64,000 bases of DNA, taken from the NCBI GenBank assembly GCA_016081115.2, contig CM071930.1:49203335-49267334 (forward strand), read 5' to 3'. This document shows positions 23,193 to 33,080 of this stretch, one piece after another (within the stretch, counting starts at the first letter, position 1; each line of letters starts with the position of its first letter). Below the pieces are notes generated by a model, which saw nothing but the letters and a program-made list of their open reading frames with translations, did not search any database and was not told the origin of the DNA. A program made the position numbers and the translations under genes. Source of the DNA: Rehmannia glutinosa (taxonomy: Eukaryota; Streptophyta; Magnoliopsida; Lamiales; Orobanchaceae).

Positions 23193-24424
23193 TTACAAAC
23201 CAAAACAATTTTTACACAAACTAAGAGAGCAATATAGAAATGATTTTCCGGTAAAAACATTTGACCGTTTGGAAGCAACCAAAATTTCCAAAAATATTAA
23301 CGCAACCAAGTAGGGAGTAAATATTTTCAATAATAAGCACAAGCTCCCCCTATCAACAAGCACATCAAGAATAATGTAAGAGCAATAATCCATAAGCTAA
23401 AAGCTTTTAGCTTTTACGATTTGATCAAGAGCTTATAAGCTCCCCCTGTCACAAAACAACATTAAACAATAATATAAGTCCATCAAGCAACAATTGGACT
23501 GAGAACAAATCACAACTTATGGCTTTTATGAGCCATAGCTTATAGCTTTTATGACAAGCTTTTATTAGCTTCTTTGAGCTAATGAGCCAATATCCTGTTT
23601 CTCCCCCTTTGGAATCATCAAAAAGAATGTTAGGATGGTGAAAACACCATACAATAATATTGAAGCGCGCCAAAGGAACGGTTTAATAGCCGTTGAGCAA
23701 TTAAGGCATAATAATTCAAGGAAAATAGGATAATTGAAACATAAAAGATCCATAAGCTTATTTGTAAGCTAAAAACATGATTTCAAAAGGATTTTAAGAC
23801 ATTTTGAAGCAAGAGAATCATGTAGAAGTTGAAAGTTTCATTGCGACATTTTAACAAACACCTTGTGTGTGTGAAAAATAGAAGAGGTTGTATATAACCT
23901 TTGTAAATGGTTCAAGCCAAAAAAAAAATTTCATAACATCAATCAACCTCATTTCAAAGCTCAAAAAAAATCATATGCACCATATGCAATAATTTGTTCA
24001 TCAATTAAGAAGCTCAAAGTAGATTCTCAAGGGTTCAACCCAATTGAGATAAGCTAAGAATGATCAAGGCATTTCAAATGCCAACAATTAGAGCATCCAA
24101 CAAGTAATAAGTCATGCTTTCAACAATACATGTATCAAATGTCCCAACATATCCAACTAAGCATAATGAACAAAGCAATAAAAAAGCACTTTTACCATCA
24201 AGTACTTCATACCAATTATCAAACAATGCTTTAGAGCATTTTTACCATCAAATACTCCATCAAAGTCATGATCATTCACAAGTCATTATCAACTTGCAAT
24301 TTTAACCCTTTAAGAAAAACAAGCAAATATCATTAGTACAAATGAGTTTTACAAAAGTTCATAAAAGTACAAAGCAACTTAAATGAAAATGCTAGAAAGT
24401 AAAGGGGTGGGGTAACATCATTCC
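23193..24424. other. AT-rich non-coding interior of element D
   Basis: About 1.2 kb between polypurine tract and ORF. Repeats of AGCTTATAGCTTTT and AGCTCCCCCT words; no supported gene. Confidence 0.5.
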
Positions 24425-25745
24425 TCATCCGAGGAGAAGCAAGATCCAGGGAATTAAGTCCTTGATGAATTTCTTTAACTTGCCGATAGACTTTTGCATT
24501 TTGGAGGTCTTTTGCTCCAAAGCCTCATACCTCGTCTCATGAAAAGCCCTCATCTCATCAAATTCGGCTTGAGTATACCTCCTAGGCGGTTGAGCAAGAT
24601 TACCCTCCGGATTGCTCGGTTCGCCCTCTTCCACCAATCTTGCGGCCCGCGTCATCAAAGAAGTCATTAGGATCGGAGACTCTTGACCTCTTCCTCTCGC
24701 CATTTTGGTTGGTCGGATTTCCATGTTCTTGCGCATAGTGACCATTTGGGTGATGTTATCAATGTCAAAGTCGTTTTGAAATACCTCCGAGTTACACTCA
24801 GACGAAGGTAGTCCCGATTGAATAAGAAGTTTACAAATCCAATTTCCCATAACCAACTTCTTATTACCTTAAGTAATGGACTCGATTAGACATTGGATAA
24901 GTATGGCACCAAAGTTAAGAGGTTCCTCCTAGCAATCTTATAAGTCAAAAATAATCCATATTGCTAGGCATCTTTCCCGACTTACCACAAATGCAATATG
25001 CGACAATGACCGATAAAATGCGATGCTCAAGTGTCATTGCCAACAAGGAATACTTTGGCCATACTCCCAAATACGTCTTAACTTCTTTCATCGACACCCC
25101 CAACATTTCATCATTCCAAGTCCCACAAGAGAAATAATCCCAACCACCTTCTCTAACATGTAAAAGCCGGCAAATATCATTGGGAGTCCATCTAAAATGA
25201 CGACCCTTTATAAGCGAATTAACGGCAATTGGCTTTCTATCATTGTCATATTCGACCCACATATTGGCATAAAAGAGTTGGATAATATCATCATCATACA
25301 ACACATAAGCATGCTCCCATAAATACATCCAACCTTGCTCCTCAAAAAATCCTCTTATAGTAGGATACTCATTTGTAAATGAACTAAAACGACACATTTT
25401 AGTCCGAGCAATAGATTTACCTCCCATCCCCGAATCCTCATAGTACCATTCCGCATACTTATTGATGAAATTAAGAGCATTGCGAGAATTTGGAGCTTGA
25501 GTAACAAGAGATTTTTTACCTTTCGCCCAACGGCAATTTTCGAGCGAAATAGTTCCGCATGGCTCGGTAATTTGGGCCCGAGAGAGAATGGGATTTTGAA
25601 CATCATCACCTTCTTGAGCCACGTTTCTTTGAGCGGCTCGAATATCCCTTTGTTCGGCCGTCTCGCCGATTTCTCAAGTACCCTCTCCGCCCTTTCTTCT
25701 CTTAGAAGTGGGATTTTGATCGGTGGAATTTCTTGGAGGAGCCAT
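24425..25745 (-). pseudogene. Putative plant transposon protein ORF of element D
   Basis: The best start is the ATG ending at 25745 (MAPPRNSTDQNPTSKRRKGG). One TGA interrupts it at 25674-25676. From 25622 to 24945 it is open and shows the putative plant transposon protein domain (LNFINKYAEWYYED, FEEQGWMYLWEHAYV, FYANMWVEYDNDRKP, WTPNDICRLLHV). A frame break near 24940 leads to the C-terminal part (24425-24856) with RRYTQAEFDEMRAF and a short coiled coil. The domain resembles the one in the env-like ORF of element A, but here it is paired with gag in an element without pol. Function unknown. Confidence 0.75.
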
Positions 25746-26059
25746 ATATGTAAGATTCTTGTGAAAATAAGAAGATTAGCAACAGAGGAATCGTGAAAAA
25801 TAATGAAGAATTGAAGATTTTGTAGAAAAGGGGAAAAATTGTTTGCTATAGGGTTTGGGGGATTTTTGTTGCTTTTACGAAAGTGAAGAACAGATCGTTT
25901 TAAGCTTGAAAAATAACCCTGGGCGACCGGTCGAGGTGGGGTGCGGCCGAGGTCGAGTGTGCGGCGGCCGTCGCCCGCTGTGACGCCCCAGGTGATTTTT
26001 CTTTCTCCCCAGTTTTCCAAAATTCGATTTTTCACCCCAACAGTTTTAAAACTTTGCAA

Positions 26060-26635
26060 AAATATAAGGTTGGACTATATCCAACAAATATGGGTTTCGA
26101 AAGAACATATAACCGATAAAATCGAGACTAAACAAGTAGTGCCTTAAAAAGAAAAAATTTGCAAGATCAATTAGGGGCACTTAAGGGGTCAAAATGAAAT
26201 ATCTTGAAAGATATGTGCATAAGCATAAAATCGAGTTTAAAAAAAAAATACGAGTAGACATACCTCGATGGTTTAAGAAACTTGAAGACGTAATAGCCAA
26301 TGAGTATGAAGTATGTATTCTACACAATTCTTAGACAACATATGCATAGAAAATACAAGTGTAGGCAAGTAATATGAGATATCAAAAGAGCTTATGCTAT
26401 AAGATTTCATAAGAGATAATAAGCCACATAAGTCTAATAAAATGCTCAAGGGTTTTAGAAAATCATGCAAGGTCTCTTTTTTTTTTTTTTTTTTTTTAAA
26501 AAAATTTAAACTCATAAATATATAAGAGACCTATATTAAAAATAAATACTTGAAGATTCATTTTGCAATTAAGACACAATTAAGAGTATGCATAGATTTA
26601 AAAATAAAATGCATATACAAATGGGGAGATACGGT
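26060..26635. other. Low-complexity spacer in element D
   Basis: A/T-rich sequence between the transposon-protein ORF and gag, with a T(22)-type run at about 26478-26500. No gene seen. Confidence 0.5.
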
Positions 26636-28010
26636 TTACCAATTACGCCGTTTCCATGGGTTGTGTCTTTCCCATTGTTGATGATATCTTCCCATTGAGA
26701 AGTCACTTTGTTGATGATGACTTCTCCATTTCCAAGTTTGGTTACCTTCCCATGGTTGATGGTTTCTTCTTCTTTGAAAATCATCTTGTTGATGATGTCT
26801 TTGCCATTTCCAAGGATTGTGTTCTACCCATTTTTGATTATACGCTCTTCTTGGAAATTGGCTTTGTTGAGAGTAGTTTCTCCTTCTTTGATCAAATGAA
26901 ACGTTCATTTGATGTTTTCTTGGTGGCATGAATTTTCTCCGATTTTTGCTTTGCGGGTACCTAATAGCACATTGTTTTGTGGTACCCTCATGTGTTTGGG
27001 TCCTTTAAGATTAGCTTTGAGACTTTTAGGTCTCCAACAATATTTAGAGCTATTTCTAGCCCGACAAGAATTAGCCGTATGACCCTTTTTGCCACAATAA
27101 AAACAAGTAATAATTCTAGGAGCATAATGACCAATATGCATAGTGACTTGATCCTTTTTCATATGATTAACAACATTAGGCTTATGATCAAGTCCTTTAT
27201 CACAATTATGAATATCAACAATATTGGACATTTTATTGGTACTCAAGTTGGATTTTAATAAATCCTTTTTCATGCAATCAATATTCTCAACAAGAGTACT
27301 ATTTTCTTTTTCAAGGTTTCTAACCTTGTCAAGTGTGGTGGTGTGAGCACATGATAGTGATTCATAAGAAGTAAATAAACTATCCTTATCATTTTTCAAA
27401 ATATTGAATTCCTTTTTCAAATTTTTGTATCTAACAAGTAAGCTTTGGAATTCATTTTGAAGTTCATCATAATCATTTTGTAAATCACTATAATCATTTT
27501 GAATGACAATATCATAGGAAGTAGAGGGTTTAAGACATACCTCATTTTCTTCTTTGATGCCCATAAAACAATATTCAACTTCTTCATAATTGGAAGTTGT
27601 AAGAGGCTTATTCCTTAGATTTGAGCTTGTATGACCTTGAGAAGTAGATGCTTTTGTTTGACTCCTTTCATTTGCAAATACTCCATAGATGGCTTCTAAT
27701 TTTTGCCATACTTCATGTGCCGACTTTATTCCTACAATATGTTCATATTCTAAATTAGTAAATGAACAATACAAAATATTTAAAGCCTTACCGTTTAAGG
27801 ATATGATTTTCTTTTCTTCATCATTGAGCTTTTTGAAGCCTTTTGAGGTGTATGGTGTATCTTTCGTCGGAATGGATTCTCCATTAATGACGGTGTTCCA
27901 AATGTCGAACCCGCAACCTTGTAGATAGCATTCCATTCTTTCTTTCCAAAAATTAAAATTCTTGGAATCAAATAGTGGTGGCTTGGTGGTGGAGGTCTTG
28001 GGATAGATGA
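26636..28010 (-). pseudogene. gag: Copia Gag of element D, with basic tandem-repeat C-terminus
   Basis: Open from 27936 to 26905 on the minus strand, with the same-frame upstream codons FDSKNFNFWKER. The usual start region is shifted by an indel and an upstream stop, so the true ATG is unclear. Domains: UBN2-type capsid (HEVWQKLEAIYG, LNDEEKKIISLNGKA), a coiled-coil-prone stretch (NDYSDLQNDYDELQNEFQSL) and one zinc knuckle CFYCGKKGHTANSC (about 27065-27110). In another frame (26636-26929) is a basic, Trp/His-rich tail with a repeat of about 26 residues (NPWKWQRHHQQDDF, then NQTWKWRSHHQQSDF). This could be the true C-terminus after a frameshift. Confidence 0.8.
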
Positions 28011-28078
28011 GCTTCGTTCAGTAGTCGTCGATCGTTTCTCTTCACTCGCGATGTGAAACGAGCTTGCCAAAGAGTTTG

Positions 28079-28089
28079 GCTCGATACCA
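28079..28089 (-). other. Primer binding site of element D
   Basis: The minus strand reads TGGTATCGAGC, like TGGTATCAGAGC with a base missing, two bases inside the LTR. A tRNA-Met-type primer site. Confidence 0.85.
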
Positions 28090-28091
28090 CT

Positions 28092-29583
28092 TGTAAGTCC
28101 GGTGCTACGATAATCTAGAGGGGTGAATAGATTATCTCCATCTTTTCGATTTCGCCCTCTTTTAACAACCGAATGCTCAAAGATAATAACAAAGGTGCGG
28201 AATGTAACCAACACACGACGATTTAAAGAGGTTCAACCCACCTAGGGCCTAATCTCTACCACCCCAAAGTATATCAGGGATGGATTTGAAAAGAAAAAGA
28301 ATTTTATTAATTACCAAAATTAATACAAATTCAACTTACAACACCTTGAAGAGCACCACACTCTTCTTCAACACCACCTTTGGAGATTACCACAATCTCT
28401 CCCTTTGAAGATTACCACAATCTTCCTTCAACGGCACCTTGTGAAGATTACCACAATCTTCAACCTTGAAGAATACCAAATTCTTCAACACCTCAATAAG
28501 AAGATTACCACAATCTTCTTCACCTATCACCTAGATCATCCAGTGTGTTCTTACCACAAGAACACTCACAAGGATATCTTGTGTTTGAATGATAACCAAA
28601 AATCAAGATTACAACTCAATAATGAATATTACAATTTGAGTGCAAAGTGTAATCAAGAATAGCCTAGACCTCAAAGATGTGAAAGTGATAAGCTAGGCAA
28701 TTTTACAACAAGAATAATAACAATGAAAGACTAAGTGTTTGCTTGAAGTGTATCTTGTTGTGTTGTATCTCAATTGTTGTTTTTGGTTGCTCCAAAACAT
28801 CCTCTATTTATAGGAGATGATTGATCAAGCATAGGCTCCTCTTGGGAATTGAAAATCTACATAAAAATACAATTAAAATCAAGAATATAGCTGTTAGAAA
28901 TCAATCCCACATTTTAAGGAAATATGTTTTTTTGTCAAACGGTCGAAATTTTTGTCAAAAGATAGGGCGGACGGTCGCATGAGAAATAGACGTTGGAAAA
29001 ATACACAGCAAAAAAACACAGGCGACCGGTCGACGCGTCTACCTCGACGGTCGACCATCACCCCAACCGGTCCCCTCATGGTTTTTGCAAAGATCAAGTG
29101 TTTTTGTTTCAACGCACTTGCAGTGCAGTCGCCGCACAGCGGCGGCCGGTCGGCCGACCGTCGGCCGACGCCAGATGACGGTCGACCTGCTTTTTTTTTT
29201 TTTTTTGCTTCCGTCTCATTTTTTGTTTCTAAAAACATCTTTGCGGGTTGCCCTATAGGGCGACCAGGTCGACCACGAGGTAAATATTATCCAATATTTG
29301 TCGAAAATAAAACTCAAGAAATACTCGAAAATATAGTAAAAACATTTTAAACCGATCGGAAGTATTAGGACAACATTTAGAAACATCGTTTGAGAGTGAA
29401 AACCCAATAACGTAAAATCATTAAAAGCGTTGTCCAATTTAGACGAAAATAAACTTGAGAAAATACTCCGGAAAATATTAAAACCATTTTAAATCATTTA
29501 GGAGTATTTGGACAACCTTTAAAAGCATTGTTTTGGTGATAAAATAAAATCATCAAAATTAAGATAAAAACATGTATCAAACA
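28092..29583 (-). repeat. 5' LTR of element D
   Basis: Partner of 21685-23174 and nearly identical. TATA box on the minus strand at 28804-28813. Ends AAACA at 29583, followed by the ATAAT target duplication. Confidence 0.93.
28348..28565. repeat. Hairpin array, right LTR copy
   Basis: The same set of stems with ACCAC loops as at 21946-22161. The GGAGATT hairpin carries a small insertion here (AATCTCTCC), which weakens its 3' arm. Confidence 0.85.
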
Positions 29584-29588
29584 ATAAT

Positions 29589-29780
29589 GTGGAAACATCG
29601 TCTGGAAAAGTATATCCATTATTAACGATATCTCACAAATCTTGAGCACAAAAGTATGTCTTCATTTTAATAGACCAGAGTTGTAGTTTTTACCACGAAA
29701 GACTGGAATTGGATCGAATAGATGAGCGAAATGTGTCAGCCATGGTAATGTCCGATAATCGAACGAAGCTCTGATGTCAC
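29589..29780 (-). pseudogene. gag: Element B (outer copia), fragment 1: gag N-terminus and PBS
   Basis: The minus strand starts MADTFRSSIRSNSSLSW, then a stop, then WSIKMKTYFCAQDL, stop, DIVNNGYTFPDDVST, the classical copia gag opening. It runs into the ATAAT duplication of element D and continues at 21684. A decayed primer site (TGACATCAGAGC, 29768-29779; two mismatches) follows the LTR. Confidence 0.83.
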
Positions 29781-30169
29781 TGATGAAAATAGTTTTAGGA
29801 TATGATAGATATTTGTTTTATAGTAAGGTTGGAAATGGAGTCTTTTTTTTAGTATGTAATGTAAGTGAATGAGATAGATTTGTTTATAGAGAATGGAAGA
29901 AATAAGGCAAAGAGAGGTTTGAACCTTGAAGTAGTAGTTTTATTTCTTGTCTTTGATTTTGCTTACTACACAAGAATGCGTCCACATCTATTTATAACGT
30001 CTAAGGAGGCTTCTAGTACTTGTTCTAGATTTTTCTAGTTTCATTTTGTAATTCCAATGTTTCTAGATTTTTTCTTCCCTAATCTAGATTTTATAATGTT
30101 TGTTCTAGATTTTTCCTTTTACTACTACAATTTTCATATGCTAGAATACACCAATTTCTAATAAAAACA
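29781..30169 (-). repeat. 5' LTR of element B (about 0.39 kb)
   Basis: The minus strand starts TGTTTTTATTAG and ends TTTTCATCA one base from the primer site. A TATA box TATAAATAG lies at 29988-29996. The outer edge is uncertain by about 6 bp because TG also occurs at 30175. The 3' LTR is beyond the left edge of the window. Confidence 0.72.
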
Positions 30170-31098
30170 CAAACATTACTTCTAAAACAATCGCACATAA
30201 CCAAACATAGCTTTTGATATTTAAATTAGCCAAGACTATAATTTATTTTTTAGTTTTTTTGATAAGGAAAGAATTATCCAAGATCATAAGAAGGATTGGC
30301 AGCAGCCTAGGATCCGCTAGTCATGGAAGTAGCTAGCTTAGGACCGACCGCACTCGATCTCGGAGTGACCCTGTTAAATTTGAGTTCGATCGCACTGAAA
30401 ATTCAGCCAAAGATCTAGTTCATATAAAAAAATGAGTTAAAATTTAAAAAATCAATAAATCTTACTATTTTGGCCCAAAATATTAAGAATTACTTGGTCC
30501 AATTAAGGTATATGAGTGGATAAATGATTGTCGTATTTATTATATACAGAAATATGTGTTCCAAACTTGATAATGAATAGTTTTTCAGAAGTATTTTTCG
30601 AATGAAATTTTGTATCTAAAAGTCTATTCCATAATAATAATTGTCTGATGGTTAATATTTTTGGATAAATCACTTATCCAAAAAGTTCATTATAGAACAA
30701 CCATAATTGGAGATTATGAAACACACAAAGAATTATTGCAAAGTACGGCTTTTATATTTGCCTTTTTTTTCTATTTTTTTTTAAATATCGGCCCGACATT
30801 CGTCCTGCCAAAACGAAAGAATTTCTGACCGCACTGACCGGAAATTCTGGCTACGCCCATGCCGCTAGTCCTTACAATGTTGTCACATCACTTTCTAGTC
30901 ATAGTGCAAACCAACTCAATTCATGGAAAAGCAACAAGGCAGCTGTCACTATTCAGCTTTTTAGATGAACGACTCACCCTTTTAGGTAATATTGAAATAG
31001 ACTTGTATTCATTGAATATTGGATTTGATTGATGTCTAATCCAAATTAATATTCAATTTGCTTCATATTCAAGCACTTGGGCAAATTTAAATGAGACC
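30170..31098. other. Intergenic, no gene recognised
   Basis: AT-rich. A GC-richer patch at 30290-30410 and a second one near 30790-30870 share the words GACCGCACT and could be remnants of an old element. No ORF or family recognised. Confidence 0.3.
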
Positions 31099-31101
31099 TA
31101 A

Positions 31102-31732
31102 GGTCAACTCTAACCCAACTTTAAATACCACACTATAAAACCAAATATGCAAAAAAATATTTCCAACCCAACTCTAAACAGTACACCAAATTTGGTGTAG
31201 TGAATAGTATTACACCAAATTTGGTGTAACACTATTCATTTACACCAAATTTGGTGTAATACAATATCCCCATTTGCCCTCCAATTCTTTTCTATTTCAA
31301 ATTTTATATTCCAATTGTATCCTAATTTTATGTATAATTAATTTATATAATATAGTTCTAATAATTAATTAATATTTTCTATAAATAATAATAATTAACA
31401 AACAATTATAATTTAAACTAAAGAGATGCTAATATTGATTGTAATATTTATTTTTTAATATAATTAATTAATTTAATATTAATTAAATATATGTTTTTTT
31501 TTTGAAAATATGTTTTTAGTTAATTACATTAATAGTAATAAACTATAAGTAAATAGAATAATTGTATAAATACATAAATTTGCTTACTATAAAATGAAAA
31601 AGAAAGAATAAAATATTTATTTAGTGTGAGTTTTGGTGTAATAGGTTGGAGATGGTTTTGAGAAATTACACTAAAACACCAAAATTGGTGTAGCTTTTAC
31701 ACCAAATTTGGTATTATGGGTTGGAGATGGTC
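31102..31732. mobile_element. Harbinger-like MITE, 631 bp
   Basis: TAA duplicated at 31099-31101 and 31733-31735. Terminal inverted repeats GGTCAACTCTAACCC and (reverse complement of the right end) GACCATCTCCAACCC match at 11 of 15 positions. A TAA/TTA target and this TIR type fit PIF/Harbinger MITEs. Non-coding. Contains three copies of the perfect palindrome ACACCAAATTTGGTGT (31183, 31212, 31242). Confidence 0.75.
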
Positions 31733-32017
31733 TAAGCGCACGAACTCTAGCTTCGGTGGAAAGGAGTGCAATAAGTAGCACCTTTTCCACTTATGGACAC
31801 TGGGACTGGTATCCATTACTCCTTCTGGTTGGCTCGAGTGTCCTAGACTAAAAGACTGTTGCTGGCGAGATGACTTTCCTGCTTGACTTTGTCGGCTTTG
31901 GTGGGGTGGTAGGTTTTTGTTTAGTTTAGGTGCACGATTTTTATTCCACTCCAGTGACCTTCGCCGAACATCTATGGCACTTCTTTCCACCGAAGCTAGA
32001 TCATCCGTGCGCTTAGG
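31733..32017. repeat. Inverted duplication of a coding start, about 40-bp arms
   Basis: The left arm at 31733-31772 and the right arm at about 31976-32015 are inverted copies (TAAGCGCACG, then CTAGCTTCGGTGGAAAG). The right arm is the first 14 codons of a small plus-strand ORF; the left arm is the same code on the minus strand. The MITE sits exactly at the left arm's TAA. Confidence 0.75.
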
Positions 32018-32141
32018 GCCTCACTCGAATTACAAGGATGGCCAAGTTCTCTATGCATTTACATCTTTATTCAAAGAGAAAACATTAAGAGCAATACATT
32101 TTATAAACGAAGCAATTGATGAGGTTGAGGAGTGCAGATGA
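31974..32141 (+). pseudogene. Short unrecognised coding fragment
   Basis: The open frame from ATG 31974 gives 55 residues (MALLSTEARSSVRLGPHSNY, then KDGQVLYAFTSLFKEKTL). It looks like real protein rather than random sequence (mixed composition, no low complexity), but I do not recognise the family. Probably a gene fragment. Its first codons also exist in inverted form at 31733-31772. Confidence 0.3.
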
Positions 32142-32150
32142 GAAAGATCT

Positions 32151-32244
32151 AGTAATTAGTTGAATAGTTGATAGAGTCCCTCTGTAAGAGTAAAAGAAGT
32201 AATTAGTTGAATAGTTGATAGAGTCCCTCTGTAAGAGTAAAAGA
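32151..32244. repeat. Perfect tandem duplication, 2 x 47 bp
   Basis: Units at 32151-32197 and 32198-32244 starting AGTAATTAGTTGAATAG are identical as read. Confidence 0.95.
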
Positions 32245-32784
32245 AGGAATAGAAGTGGAACTAATTTTGGACATATGTAGAGTAGAACCATTATATACAA
32301 CAAACATTTGAAATTAATTGTCTAACTCTTGGTTAGTTATAATAACTGTAGTTAATGCTTAACTAGCTGGGTTGGATTGTTAGCTAAATGAATGATCTTG
32401 AATTAATCATGATAAATGATGGAGTAGATGTTGTTGTTTTGCAATAAAAATTTAAAGATTCATTTTATGTGGGCAGAAGTATAAGCTGAATGGTTTGAAG
32501 AAAAATGATGCCCATAAGTGGTTAATAAAACCATTAAAAAATTAATAAATGATATTGTTATTTTATTGTTCAAGAACGAAATAAAAAATAATCAGTTATC
32601 ATTTCACTAAATATACACAAGCAAACACAATATCTGATAGATAATAAATATTTCAACCATATCCTACTATATATGATCTATCATGCACAATCACATCACT
32701 TGAAGCTATTTTCACACATCACTTGAAGCTAACAGAGAAAAAAATATTAATGTTCCACAATTAATTTTAAATAGTAGAAAATAA
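32245..32784. other. AT-rich intergenic
   Basis: No gene or known repeat seen. The last five bases (AATAA, 32780-32784) are the target duplication of element G. Confidence 0.4.
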
Positions 32785-32877
32785 TATTGTTTGGGTGGTT
32801 TACTGTTTACAAGAAAATGGCTAAAAAGTATTTGGGGAAAACTGGACAAGATTTTAAGTACTACAAGAAAAATACAA

Positions 32878-33080
32878 ATAGACATCACCCAAAAGACATC
32901 ACTGTTGTATTTATTCCGTTGTCTAATTTTGTTAACATCGTTTCGATACAACACCGATGTCTATAATTGTAGTTTTCCGCCAATAGACATCGGTTTTATT
33001 TCACCGACGTCTATCGTTCCCGGTACCGATGTCTATTTCAGTATTAACAACAGTCTTTAGACAACGCTCTTTTGTAAACG
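32878..33080. repeat. Left subterminal repeats of CACTA H
   Basis: Clustered AGACATCGGT, ACCGATGTCTAT and ACCGACGTCTAT words on both strands, the expected binding sites for a CACTA TNPA-type protein. Confidence 0.8.

Larger units (their letters stand above)
21685..29583 (-). mobile_element. Element D: non-autonomous copia-type retrotransposon with gag and a transposon-protein ORF but no pol
   Basis: Two long, nearly identical LTRs (21685-23174 and 28092-29583), PBS, polypurine tract, and a perfect 5-bp target duplication ATAAT at 21680-21684 and 29584-29588. On the minus strand the interior holds gag (about 26636-28010) and a plant-transposon-protein ORF (about 24430-25745). No protease, integrase, RT or RNase H is found in the 4.9-kb interior. 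It therefore needs enzymes from another copia. Inserted in gag of element B. Confidence 0.92.

Noticed and set aside
25355..26059. 234-codon minus-strand ORF
   Set aside because: It overlaps the transposon-protein ORF in another frame. Composition is unlike a protein family and it runs through low-complexity sequence.
29781..30169. Solo LTR
   Set aside because: A primer site and gag N-terminus follow directly, so it is the 5' LTR of interrupted element B.
30290..30870. Possible old DNA transposon (shared GACCGCACT words)
   Set aside because: Only short shared words; no inverted repeats, target duplication or coding remnant could be shown.
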